DNA of 64,000 nucleotides from Candidatus Acidiferrum typicum (GTDB lineage: Bacteria; Acidobacteriota; Terriglobia; Acidiferrales; UBA7541): the NCBI GenBank assembly GCA_002478115.1, contig DLMH01000108.1:1-64000 (forward strand), written 5' to 3'. Positions within the stretch are counted from its first letter, which is position 1. Each line of letters starts with the position of its first letter. The notes below the pieces were generated by a model, which did no database searches, had not been told where the DNA came from, and saw only the letters and a list, made by a program, of their open reading frames with translations. The position numbers and the translations under genes were made by a program. This document shows, piece after piece, positions 28,027-37,464 of the stretch.

Positions 28027-29133
28027 ATGTGCAGAATGACCGTGAATAGCCGGATATTGGCCGCGCTTCTTGCGTACATGACGGCCGTGAGTCCTGTCTG
28101 TGCGGGACAGCAGAAGGAATTCAGTAACTGGCCGGCGGGAAGCTCGCCGAAAGAGATTGGCAAGCGCGTGGCAGAGCGTTTCGTGGCAAGTCCGCACGCA
28201 AATTTTGGAAAAAACACCGCGCCTGCGTATATCACCTACCCGGAATCTGTGAGCTGGTACGGGGCTTTGACCTTTGCTCAGTTGAGTGGCGACAAGGATC
28301 TTACTTCTCGCTTAATCCGCCGTTTCGATCCCCTGCTTGCGGAAGAATCCGCACTCGTGCCCTTACCGGATCATGTCGACAAAACCGTGTTTGCTGCTGT
28401 GCCGCTGGAGATTTACATCGAAACCCAACAGCAAAAATATCTCGACTTGGGCCGGCAACTTGCCGACAAACAATGGGAGGAGCCAACGCCCGAAGGATTG
28501 ACATCGCAGAGCCGCTTCTGGATTGATGACATGTATATGATCACCGTGGCGCAGGTGCAGGCTTATCGCGCCACGGGAGAATTTAAATACATCGACCGCG
28601 CCGCCCTGGAAATGGCTACATATCTCGACAAACTCCAGCAGCCCAATGGACTTTTTTACCATGCTCCTGATGCTCCCTTTTTCTGGGGTCGCGGCAATGG
28701 GTGGGTCGCTGCGGGCATGACGGAGCTGTTGCGGTCGCTGCCCGCGAATCATCCTTTGCGTCCGCGGATCATAGAAAGCTACCGGGAAATGATGGCGTCC
28801 CTGCTGCGATTCCAAGGGAAGGACGGCATGTGGCGCCAGTTACTCGATCATCCGGAGGCTTGGCCGGAGTCTTCATGCACGGCCATGTTTACATTCGCAA
28901 TGATCACCGGAGTAAAAGCTGGCTGGCTTAACCACAGATTTTATGGCAAGGCGGCGCGGAAAGGATGGCTGGCTCTGGTGGGCTATTTGGATCCGAACGG
29001 TGATCTGAAAAACGTGTGCGAGGGTACGAACAAGAAAAACGACCTCGCTTACTACCTGAACCGCGCGCGTAACACCGGCGACCTTCACGGTCAAGCTCCG
29101 CTGCTTTGGTGTGCTTCGGCGCTGTTAAGATGA
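28027..29133 (+). CDS. secreted GH105-type unsaturated uronyl hydrolase
   Basis: A 368-residue protein (ATG 28027; ATG 28036 also possible) with a leader ending 'MTAVSPVCAGQ'. Family landmarks: 'ITYPESVSWYGALTFAQLSG', the catalytic region 'SRFWIDDMYMITVAQVQAYR', 'FFWGRGNGWVAAGMTELLRS' and 'SSCTAMFTFAMITGVKAGWL'. It is only distantly like the other GH105 in this window, so the pair may handle different linkages. Probably co-transcribed with the VOC gene. Confidence 0.88.
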   Translation: MCRMTVNSRILAALLAYMTAVSPVCAGQQKEFSNWPAGSSPKEIGKRVAERFVASPHANFGKNTAPAYITYPESVSWYGALTFAQLSGDKDLTSRLIRRFDPLLAEESALVPLPDHVDKTVFAAVPLEIYIETQQQKYLDLGRQLADKQWEEPTPEGLTSQSRFWIDDMYMITVAQVQAYRATGEFKYIDRAALEMATYLDKLQQPNGLFYHAPDAPFFWGRGNGWVAAGMTELLRSLPANHPLRPRIIESYREMMASLLRFQGKDGMWRQLLDHPEAWPESSCTAMFTFAMITGVKAGWLNHRFYGKAARKGWLALVGYLDPNGDLKNVCEGTNKKNDLAYYLNRARNTGDLHGQAPLLWCASALLR

Positions 29134-29229
29134 CGCGAAACAGCGTCCCTCTCGCGCGTTCTCCCGCTATCAGCGGCAGTATTAGGGGAGACCGGACTGG
29201 CGTTGCTTCGTCCGGATTCGTTGCTCGGA

Positions 29230-30435
29230 CTACGACTCTGTCTCTCGACCTTCGGTAGGACGGTAGGCACGGGCGCTTCCTACGGTCCGCGAAATATACT
29301 CCAGCAAGGCGGGATCGTAGCTCATGTCTTTTGAGGGCAGCTGGGCAGCGCCGTTCACCAGCGACCCGCTCTCTACTGCGGCGACGGTCCAGCTGGGCAA
29401 GAATCCAGCACACTTCTTCAGCCACGTGATGTTGTTGCCCGGTCTGCCGGGAAAGCGGGAGCACTCCGCCCGGACAAAGTCCCACTCCACCACGTCCTGT
29501 AGGAACGGATTGCGGGAGAGAAAGAGGCTTGACGGCTTGCCCCCCGGAAACAAGTCCGAAAACTCGTAGGGATCGAGGGTGTCTGGCGTCTTGGCGGCCA
29601 AGATTGCTTCGTTGATGCAAAGTTTCAATCGCTTCTTAATCTCCGGGTGAATGATGATGGTATTGCATTGGTTGCCATCCATCCAGCCGGGATCACGATG
29701 CGCAAACGACACCTTGCCATCCGCGGTCATACCAAAGAAGTTCTTGATGGCACCCGTGTGCCCCGCATCATGCTTTTTCATCAGGTGGCAATCGAGGAGG
29801 AAGTCCGCATCCATCACCAACTTGGGGATGACATAGGGGCCGCCGTAAGGCATATCCAGCGTCATAGAGGACCCAGCCTGTTCTTCTCCTGCACATAGGA
29901 CGCCCGGGGAGCACGCTAGCAGGTCGTTTTTCATTTCGTCCGGGAATGGCCGGGAGCAGTCCAGGAAAGTTATGTTGCTGTTCCGTACACCTATGCTGTT
30001 CAGGCTTTTGGTTAGCGCGGCCATCATCGCGGGCGAGGTGTTCAACGCCGCCGCTTTCCAATCTCTTCTGGTGTTATTTAAATTGATTTTAACCACGATC
30101 TTGGACGCCGTGGAAACCCCGGGGAGGATTCGCGCCCAGGCGTCCTGTGGCGTGGCGGTGCCGGAAAGTTCCATGATGCCGTTTTCGAGCATGTGCTGGA
30201 TCCTGGCGCTGTCGAACTTTCGCCAATAGTATGGTGTGCCGAAAGTATACGCGGCAGCTACGGCGGGATCGTGTACTCGGACTACCACTTTGTGCCTGTA
30301 GCCATCGGCTTCCCATGAACTCACGGGACCGAACAGGCGTGAAGGCGGCAGGGCATTAACCAGAAGCCCGGTGGCCACAGCGCGTGTCGAGGTCTCCAGA
30401 AAATCCCTGCGAGTCAATAATCTATTGCGGTTCAT
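29230..30435 (-). CDS. DUF362 protein with Tat leader
   Basis: A 401-residue protein. The leader has a canonical twin arginine ('LLTRRDFLETSTRAVATGLL'). The body has the DUF362 signature ('ASKIVVKINLN', 'FLLDCHLMKKHDAGHTGAIK' followed by NFFG). No ferredoxin cysteine motif is seen. DUF362 proteins are poorly characterised. Convergent with the GH105 gene (96 bases apart). Confidence 0.85.
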   Translation of the reverse strand: MNRNRLLTRRDFLETSTRAVATGLLVNALPPSRLFGPVSSWEADGYRHKVVVRVHDPAVAAAYTFGTPYYWRKFDSARIQHMLENGIMELSGTATPQDAWARILPGVSTASKIVVKINLNNTRRDWKAAALNTSPAMMAALTKSLNSIGVRNSNITFLDCSRPFPDEMKNDLLACSPGVLCAGEEQAGSSMTLDMPYGGPYVIPKLVMDADFLLDCHLMKKHDAGHTGAIKNFFGMTADGKVSFAHRDPGWMDGNQCNTIIIHPEIKKRLKLCINEAILAAKTPDTLDPYEFSDLFPGGKPSSLFLSRNPFLQDVVEWDFVRAECSRFPGRPGNNITWLKKCAGFLPSWTVAAVESGSLVNGAAQLPSKDMSYDPALLEYISRTVGSARAYRPTEGRETES

Positions 30436-30978
30436 GGCATCTTCTCCTGAAACGGATGAAAGACCACCCGTGGCTTTTGCCTCCGCAGGGGCGCGGCACG
30501 CGCCCTCGTAGACTGCGAGTGGGAGCCCGCGCGCATACTTGTCGGCACCTCACAAACGATTCCCCAGCTCTGTCAGGACGGCAGTGAGATGCGTCACGCA
30601 CACCGGTGATACAAGTCACCGTAAGAGTCCCGCACCGCCCGCCGCTCGCATTTCGCTTGCACCAGCTCCTCTGGCGCCCGGTCGAGCCATTCAATATCGT
30701 CGCTCGATAATGTTCCGTACTGCTTTCCGTCCCACGCGGCTACGCCGGCCGAGCGCGCGAAGCCCACAGAGTAATCCGGCTTGTAGCTCAGCGGAGGATA
30801 ACTCGTGATTTTCGCTTCCAAGGTTACTAACAAACTCATGAGCTCCCCCGGAAGGCCGGCAAGCCAGGTCTGCGGCGACCTGGCGAGCCTCATCTTCGCC
30901 CTCTTGGGTGACCAGCTTTCAGCACTTGATCGGCAGCTGAGCCCGGCTTTTCTACGGCTTGTGGACCGTAACCTCGTT
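30436..30978. other. gap without confident gene
   Basis: A minus-strand frame from 30995 down to 30594 ends with a protein-like stretch ('DYSVGFARSAGVAAWDGKQY', 'DDIEWLDRAPEELVQAKCER'), but its N-terminus overlaps the end of the carbohydrate-binding protein gene in another frame and is low-complexity. It may be the eroded end of a gene. I recognise no family. Confidence 0.3.
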
Positions 30979-31680
30979 CTACTCGACCGACACAAAATCG
31001 AAGTACGCTAGATTGTTCCCTTTCCTGTAGTGCAACGTCAGCACCTGCGGCCCCGCCTGCGGCAAATCGATTTCTCCGCATTCGGCCTTATTCCACATGT
31101 GCACTGTCATCCACTCCGGATGTTCTTGAACCGGAAATCCTTTCCACGTGTCCACCGGCAGCTTGCAGTCCGCAGCGGGCTTATCGTTCAGTGAAAATTG
31201 AATCGTTTGCCCAAGGTTCGAATACATGGCCACAATTTTGTATCTTCCTGCCTTCTTCACTTCCACCGTGTACTTCGTCCACTCTCCGTCTTCCGTCCAC
31301 CCTATGTACAGTTGCTGCCATTCCGGCGTGACCATGTTCGGATGGTTCAGGTCCGCCTGCTTTTTCACGTAAGAAATGTCCACACCCTCGCCTTCTCGAA
31401 AGTGACATATTTCCGCAGGCACCCCCTCCTCGCAGTGTCCCGGCTTGTAATTCAGTTCTCCGCTTCCGTGATTCACGGTGTCTGTATCGTGATAGGCGAC
31501 TCCTTCGCCGCCCAGGTCATACAACGTTGCTTGCAGGCGCCCCGGGATTGTCTGCGGACCGCCAATGTGATTCGCATCGTGAAAAGCGGTCCCTTTATAC
31601 CCCTCTGGAATGTTTCCGGACACACTCAGACCAACAACCACCACCAACACCAGCGTTTGCACACAAAGGTTCTTCGTCAT
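30979..31680 (-). CDS. secreted carbohydrate-binding protein (CBM6/CBM35-like)
   Basis: 233 residues from ATG 31680, beginning with a leader ('LCVQTLVLVVVVGLSVSG'). It contains 'GEGVAYHDTDTVNHGSGELN', 'EGEGVDISYVK', 'YIGWTEDGEWTKYTVEVKKA' and 'GRYKIVAMYSN', the pattern of CBM6/35-type beta-sandwich modules, and ends 'LAYFDFVSVE'. No catalytic domain is attached. Such stand-alone modules occur in secreted glycan-binding proteins of Bacteroidota and Acidobacteriota. Confidence 0.72.
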   Translation of the reverse strand: MTKNLCVQTLVLVVVVGLSVSGNIPEGYKGTAFHDANHIGGPQTIPGRLQATLYDLGGEGVAYHDTDTVNHGSGELNYKPGHCEEGVPAEICHFREGEGVDISYVKKQADLNHPNMVTPEWQQLYIGWTEDGEWTKYTVEVKKAGRYKIVAMYSNLGQTIQFSLNDKPAADCKLPVDTWKGFPVQEHPEWMTVHMWNKAECGEIDLPQAGPQVLTLHYRKGNNLAYFDFVSVE

Positions 31681-32232
31681 AATAGTCGACCCCGCTGTGT
31701 CAACAAGATGGGTATTCCCTCGTGCTCGCCATTGTACCTTATCACTTGGCGCAACGAGGCCGTGCTGCCAGCCGAAGGGACATCCGCACAGTTTTACACT
31801 CGGTTCGGGCAGACTGTTCCGGAAGTGCACAGATCACCTGCGCCTGCGTCGATCCAAACTCACGGGCATCCGCTCCGTGGCATGAAAGTGCTAATCACCC
31901 GCCGCGTGCAGCACATCAAATTAGCTGTTCGTGTGAGGGACACCCATAGTTTCAACCGCTCCCGACTGCGGAGTTCTGTGTGCGCTCCATATCTCCGTGG
32001 CAATCCGCGCCGCGCGTGCGCCTCACAATCGACGTCACAGACAGTCTCCCTGACTGGCAGCGGAATTTGCTTGAATGGACGAAACAGGCAGCTCAACAGA
32101 ATACGAGCGCTGCCAAGGCGTCCTAACCCACATTTCCATTTTGAGTCGTAATTCTGAATCCTCCGATCGTCGCAATCGTCAATGTTTATAAGGGTGCGAA
32201 CGCGATGAAGATGTTCAGGAGGTGAATACCTA
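31681..32232. other. gap between the binding protein and the IS1380-type gene
   Basis: No supported gene. It must contain the left end of the transposable element, but I could not pair terminal inverted repeats with confidence. A good ribosome site (caggaggtg) precedes the transposase. Confidence 0.4.
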
Positions 32233-33396
32233 ATGGGTGAGATACAGAACCGGCCCTTTCAGCTTTCCTTCAATGCGTCTCTCAAGGTCGGCTTCCAAGG
32301 TTCTCGCGTCACTTCCGACGGCGGCCTGATTCTGGTGCGTGAACTCGACGAGCGGCTCGGGTTCGGCGAACTGATCGCGCAGCATCTGACGGACTTCCGT
32401 GGAAAGAATGCGCAACTTGGATTCGCCGACCTGCTGCGGCAATCAGTCTATAGTCGCCTGGCTGGCTACGAAGATCTCAACGACGCCAAGAGGCTCTCCC
32501 AGGACCCAGCCTTTCGGCTGATCGGTTTGGAAAAGATTTGGGATCGAGGCGCCGCTCTCACTTCGCGGTTGCAGAGTTTCGAGACCGAGATCCTGGCTGA
32601 GGACGCGAACTTCGCCGGGCTGGCGGGCCTCAGCCGAGCATTGATCGCGAAGGCGGAGGCGCTGGATTCAGGGTACCGCACAGTCCTGGACATGGATTCG
32701 ACGGAGATTCCGGTGTACGGAGAGCAAGAGCAGAGCGCCTACAATGGGCATTTCGAATCGACCTGTTACCACCCTCTGTTGCTGTTCAACCGGGACGGAG
32801 ATTGTCTGGCGGCCAAGCTCCGTCCCGGCAATGTTCACAGCGCCGAGGGCTGGGAAGAACTTCTGCTGCCCGAGATCGAGGGACAACAGAAACTGGGCAA
32901 GGAAGTGGTGTTTCGCGCCGACGCCGCCTTTGCCAAGCCGGAGATTTATGAAGCGCTGGAAGAGCGGGGCGTGAAGTATGCCATCCGCATCCCGGCCAAC
33001 GAGAACCTGGATCGGGATGTGGGGGAACTGCTGCCGAGCCGGGCGGGGGTGCGGTTCTATAACAAGCGGGGCACGGCTGAGCAGTGGATCAAAGAGGGGA
33101 AGCAAGCGGTGAAGATGACGCGGTTGAGCTGCCATCGGTTCCGTTCCAACAAAGTTCGGTTGTGGCTCAGCATTCTCGCCTACAACCTGGGCAACCTGTG
33201 GCGGCAGCTGGTGCTGCCGAAGGGAATCGGAACGTGGTCGTTGACCAGCTTGCAGCAACGGTTGGTGAAGACCGCCGGGCGGCTGGTAAAGCATGCCCGT
33301 TACTACTGGCTATTGCTGGCGGAGAGCCATCTCACGCGGCGCTTGTTCGGAAGCATGCTGCGGCGGATGGAGGGTTTGCCCCTGCCAGCCGGGTAG
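32233..33396 (+). CDS. IS1380-family transposase, apparently internally deleted
   Basis: A 387-residue protein. N-terminus 'VTSDGGLILVRELDERLGFG', first Asp in 'VLDMDSTEIPVYGEQ', second Asp in 'VVFRADAAFAKPEIYEALEE', and Glu in 'YNKRGTAEQWIKEGKQAVKM' are the family's DDE triad. Usual members are about 430-480 residues; here 'LPSRAGV' runs straight into 'RFYNKRGTAEQWIKEGK', so roughly 60-80 residues of the beta-strand insertion between the second Asp and the Glu appear missing in frame. The element is probably inactive. Confidence 0.88.
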   Translation: MGEIQNRPFQLSFNASLKVGFQGSRVTSDGGLILVRELDERLGFGELIAQHLTDFRGKNAQLGFADLLRQSVYSRLAGYEDLNDAKRLSQDPAFRLIGLEKIWDRGAALTSRLQSFETEILAEDANFAGLAGLSRALIAKAEALDSGYRTVLDMDSTEIPVYGEQEQSAYNGHFESTCYHPLLLFNRDGDCLAAKLRPGNVHSAEGWEELLLPEIEGQQKLGKEVVFRADAAFAKPEIYEALEERGVKYAIRIPANENLDRDVGELLPSRAGVRFYNKRGTAEQWIKEGKQAVKMTRLSCHRFRSNKVRLWLSILAYNLGNLWRQLVLPKGIGTWSLTSLQQRLVKTAGRLVKHARYYWLLLAESHLTRRLFGSMLRRMEGLPLPAG

Positions 33397-33678
33397 GCGC
33401 GGCAGCAAGGCGAAACCAATCTGGACGACGGAGGGGAGTTGACAGGGGAGGTGTCCGTGAAATGGATTCGAAATCAGGCAAGTCACGGCTTTTTAGCCTG
33501 GGCAGAGGACCTGCGGGGACGACAGGGTCTTTGCCGTTGGAACGAATGCGAAAAAGGTGGCGAGCCGGGCACTCGGGCGTATATTCTCTGGTGGCCGGGC
33601 AAGCAAAATCGAAATTCCGGCTGAGTGGAGTTCAGCACCGATAGCCGGTGTAAGAAACGACACAGAAAGTGAGGTCAA

Positions 33679-36600
33679 ATGCGTAGAAACAGTCTGTTCC
33701 TCCTCCTCGTCGTCCTTCTCACTTCTGTCTGGACTGCACATGCGCAAGAGGCGTTGGTCGCCATGGATCTTGGTCCCGCCTCAAGTCGAGTGCCTATAAC
33801 TGAGTCCGATTGGCAGGCGGGAGTCACCTTCGATCGATTCTTTCGGGCGAATGGCCAGAACATTCCTGTAACGCCCACCTCCGTCTCTGTTGTGTGGGAT
33901 TCCGCGGCTCTCTACGTGCGCTTTGTTTGCGCAGATCCGGAGCCGATCTATCGGAACGGTGTGCGGCTGCGCCGAACCGATCGTGTCGAAGTGGGCTACT
34001 TGGCTCCTGGTGCGCAACAGCAGGATCTTTGGCAATTTGATGCCGATCAGAGTGGGCAGGCATTGGTACGGCACGCCGGACGTCCGGAACAGCACGACGC
34101 GAAAACTGAGATTGGCGCGGCTGGCTGGAGCGCGGAAATAACCATTCCCTGGAAGGAAATCGGAGGGCTGCCATCAAAACCTTTCCTGCTGCAGTTGTCG
34201 CGCACTCGCGGACTCACCGGTGAAGTGCTAAGCCCGTCAGCCGCGGATTTTCACGATGGTCCGGCAGATACCGTTCGTGCCCCTGCGGCAACAGATCAAT
34301 TCATCGAGGTCAGCCTCGGAGGCGCAAAGGGGATCAAGACCGCCGGTTCTGGACTGATAACGCTTCCATCGGGCACTCGACGCTGGGAACGCAGAGCCCT
34401 GTTGCATCACGCCAGCATCGAGGAACGCAAGCAGCTTGCGCGTCTCCAGCAGGAACTCGGCTCCCAGCCTACGACAGGCCCCAACTTGGCCGAGCGTGTC
34501 CATCTTGCGGAAATTTGGTATGACCTGCTGGACCAGGAAGGCGTCAGCTTCCATTGGGATAGTGGCGTTTGGCTGCTGCAGCCCGGAGAACTCGATCCCT
34601 GGACAGCCCGGCACAAGTTTAATGATGCGCTCAGGCAAGGCGATGAGCAGGCGGCATGCCAAATCATCGATTCGCTCCTGAAGCATTTCAGCCGTTTATC
34701 CCAAGCATGGTTCGCCGATGGGACGCCGGGCGATGTGCGAGAGGATGCGTGGACTCCGATCAGCGTGATCGAGTCTGCCGCTATGGCGAACGACGAAGTT
34801 GTCCTGCAAGCACGCGCCGGCCAGAAACCTTTCGACCTGTTCGTTTCGTTTCCCTCGACCGGTGGTGTCCGGCTTCATGGACCGTCCGTAGGCCATTTTG
34901 CACCCGCCCAGCTGTCGACCATCCAACTCACCAAGGCCGCGAACGCAGTTCATGCGGCTACGAACAATCTCACCGTGGACGTAGCTTTTGGAGCGTTCTG
35001 GCATATTGATCTCCGCGCCTCGGGGAACTCGCAACCTGTTTGGGCGCTGCGTCAGGGGGACCTGTCAATTCGTCAGGACGACAGTGGCAAGATTGCGGGC
35101 GTGGACCTGAGAGGTGACCTGAAGCCCGCTGACAAAATCGTTGGCCTCGGCGAACGGTTTGATTCTCTCGATCAGCGCGGCAAGACTTTGACCCTGTGGC
35201 AGCTTGATGCATGGGACTCCACCACGTTGGGCGGTCTCAGCAACCAGGCATATAAGCCGGTCTCGTACTGGCAGAACACATCCGGATATGGAGTGTTTTG
35301 GAATACCAGCTATGAAATCCGCGCCGATTTCGGTAATGACCAGGAGAATCGTTATCGCGTGACGGCAAACGGCCCCACGTTTGATCTCTATATCTGGCAA
35401 GGTGAGCCCAAAGAGCTCCTGCAAAGGTACACGGCTCTGACCGGAAGGCCGTTATTGCCGCCGGCATGGGCGTTTGAGCCGTGGGCGGGAGGAGGCGGCG
35501 AACGATGGGCGGAGGAACGGTGGGAGAGCCCCACGCAGAACATCTTGAATGTCATTGACCATTTCCGCCGGCTCGACATTCCTCACTCCGCTATTTACGC
35601 CGAAGGTCCGGCAAGCTTTGATCCTCTCTTGCATCGCAAGCTCGCGCCAATGGATATTCACGTCCTGACATGGGGCCGAAGTCAGCCCGTCGACTGGACC
35701 ATGGACAGAATCAAAGCAGCTCTTCCGGATGTTTCCGAAGATAAGCTCCCGCTGATGAGGCTGGCGACCGGAAAGATATATCTATTACAGCCGCCTCATG
35801 TGTTAGCCCCGCAGTATCCTTATATTGATTTCACGGCACCACGCAGCATCGATCTGTTGCGTGCGTTTTGGAAGGAGCGCCTGGATCTAGGAGTCGCCGG
35901 GACGATGGCCGATTTCGGGGACCTGGTTCCGCGCGATGCGCTGTTCTACGACGGTTCAACCGGAGAAGAGATGCACAATTGGTACGTCCGTTCATACAAC
36001 CATGCGGTGCATCAAGTATTTCAGGAGCGCCGGGGAGATGATTTCATCCTGTTCGCGCGCGGTGGTGCGCCAGGAAGCCAGGTGGATGCCGGACAGATGG
36101 CCGGAGATCACGCCACGGATTTTCGGGGTTTCGACGAATCGATCATCGGTGGCCTGAGTGTCAGCACATCGGGATTTTCCAATTGGGGTTCGGATGTTGG
36201 TGGCTATTGGGGCAAGGCCGACGAAGAAGTGTATCTGCGCTGGGTTGAGTTCGGCACATTTTCTCCTCTGATGCGTTTCCACGGAACGGAACCAAGAGAG
36301 CCGTGGTACTACAGCGAAGCCGCGGTTGGCGTCTACAAGAAGCTGATGTGGGTGCGGGAGAATATCGTCCCCTACGTCTATGGCTCGGCCCAAGACACGC
36401 ATGCCACCGGTGTTCCGCTGATGCGCTCGATCCCAACGGTTGCCTGGGACGAATACATGTTCGGGGATGACATGCTCGTAGCTCCGGTTCACTCCCAGGG
36501 AGAGCATCGTACGATCATTCTTCCCCAGGGGCATTGGACCGATCTTTGGACGGGAGCGCCCGTCGCCGACGGTAAACATGAATGTAACGTTCCCGTCGAC

Positions 36601-37023
36601 GACATTTCGGTTTTCCTGCGCGCTGGCGCGCTGGTTCCGGTGGAATTAGCGCCCAACCTTGCGCTCGGTGAATCGATGTCTGAGGGCAAGGTGTCCGCCT
36701 TGATGGTGACTCCGCCGGATACGGAACCGACCACGCATAACTGGAAACTTCCGGCTCATTCGGAGGTCACACAGCTTCATTTGGCCGCCGAGGCCGACGG
36801 CTTTACCGTTACGGCCGAGAACTGGCGCGAGCTCCAATATGTGCTCGTATCGGGACTGCGAACCGCCACCAAGAGCGTTACCGTTGACGGCCAGAGCGTG
36901 CCGGAGTTTGACGCGGAACAGAAGATTTCGCTTCCACCGGGATGGCAAATGGTAGGGAGCGACCGGTTGCTCGTTCGCCTGCCAGTCGGTCTGAAACACG
37001 TGATCCGCTTTTCTGAGAAGTGA
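33679..37023 (+). CDS. large secreted GH31 glycosidase with N-terminal CBM9-like domain
   Basis: A 1114-residue protein with a clear signal peptide (MRRNSLFLLLVVLLTSVWTA) and ribosome site (gtgagg). Residues 25-215 look like a CBM9/DOMON-type sugar-binding fold ('VSVVWDSAALYVRFVCADPE', 'WSAEITIPWKEIGG'). A helical linker and GH31 beta domain follow, then the barrel: 'VGLGERFDSLDQRG', the nucleophile strand 'GTMADFGDLVPRDALFY', 'NWGSDVGGYWGKADEEVYLR', 'FGTFSPLMRFHG' and a final beta domain. The D-F-G-D form again differs from the other two GH31s here. Not clearly in an operon. Confidence 0.88.
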   Translation: MRRNSLFLLLVVLLTSVWTAHAQEALVAMDLGPASSRVPITESDWQAGVTFDRFFRANGQNIPVTPTSVSVVWDSAALYVRFVCADPEPIYRNGVRLRRTDRVEVGYLAPGAQQQDLWQFDADQSGQALVRHAGRPEQHDAKTEIGAAGWSAEITIPWKEIGGLPSKPFLLQLSRTRGLTGEVLSPSAADFHDGPADTVRAPAATDQFIEVSLGGAKGIKTAGSGLITLPSGTRRWERRALLHHASIEERKQLARLQQELGSQPTTGPNLAERVHLAEIWYDLLDQEGVSFHWDSGVWLLQPGELDPWTARHKFNDALRQGDEQAACQIIDSLLKHFSRLSQAWFADGTPGDVREDAWTPISVIESAAMANDEVVLQARAGQKPFDLFVSFPSTGGVRLHGPSVGHFAPAQLSTIQLTKAANAVHAATNNLTVDVAFGAFWHIDLRASGNSQPVWALRQGDLSIRQDDSGKIAGVDLRGDLKPADKIVGLGERFDSLDQRGKTLTLWQLDAWDSTTLGGLSNQAYKPVSYWQNTSGYGVFWNTSYEIRADFGNDQENRYRVTANGPTFDLYIWQGEPKELLQRYTALTGRPLLPPAWAFEPWAGGGGERWAEERWESPTQNILNVIDHFRRLDIPHSAIYAEGPASFDPLLHRKLAPMDIHVLTWGRSQPVDWTMDRIKAALPDVSEDKLPLMRLATGKIYLLQPPHVLAPQYPYIDFTAPRSIDLLRAFWKERLDLGVAGTMADFGDLVPRDALFYDGSTGEEMHNWYVRSYNHAVHQVFQERRGDDFILFARGGAPGSQVDAGQMAGDHATDFRGFDESIIGGLSVSTSGFSNWGSDVGGYWGKADEEVYLRWVEFGTFSPLMRFHGTEPREPWYYSEAAVGVYKKLMWVRENIVPYVYGSAQDTHATGVPLMRSIPTVAWDEYMFGDDMLVAPVHSQGEHRTIILPQGHWTDLWTGAPVADGKHECNVPVDDISVFLRAGALVPVELAPNLALGESMSEGKVSALMVTPPDTEPTTHNWKLPAHSEVTQLHLAAEADGFTVTAENWRELQYVLVSGLRTATKSVTVDGQSVPEFDAEQKISLPPGWQMVGSDRLLVRLPVGLKHVIRFSEK

Positions 37024-37464
37024 CGGCGAAAGAATCTATAAGGGTTTGCTCTTCCAGGCAAAGAAGAATCACGTACGACCAGAAGACGAAGTCCTCAGAC
37101 AGGTCCGTAAAATGGAGAAGCTCGCCCCGGGTAGCGCAGCAGTGTTTGAATACCGGCGAGACGGCTATCGTGCACTGCTCGGGAATGTTCTTCTCCGAGT
37201 TCGATCGCAGAGCCAGAGTTTAGTCGAAAGATTTTTTTTCGATGGGCTCGTTCTCAGGCGAAGAGTTCCTTTCCTGCAAAATCGGCCTTTGCCGAATGTA
37301 CTATGACGCCGTGCGTAAACTTCTAGTGGTCCCGATGGGCGATAATGACGCGCTTTGCCCTAGAGCTGCGCCACAGGGTTCTTGTTGAGGTAGAAGAGCT
37401 GGGCTAGCGCCTCATGACGGTAGAAACTCTTGATGATTCGGACGCCTGACACAGGAATGCCACA
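37024..37464. other. gap without gene
   Basis: I see no supported gene, RNA or repeat. Confidence 0.4.

Noticed and set aside
30594..30995. 133-codon minus-strand frame after the carbohydrate-binding gene
   Set aside because: It overlaps the end of a better gene in another frame, the start is low-complexity, and no family is recognised. Kept only as a note in the gap entry.
31681..33678. Terminal inverted repeats of the IS1380-type element
   Set aside because: Short matches such as ctgaatcc against ggattcgaaatcag were tried, but none is long or placed well enough to define ends.
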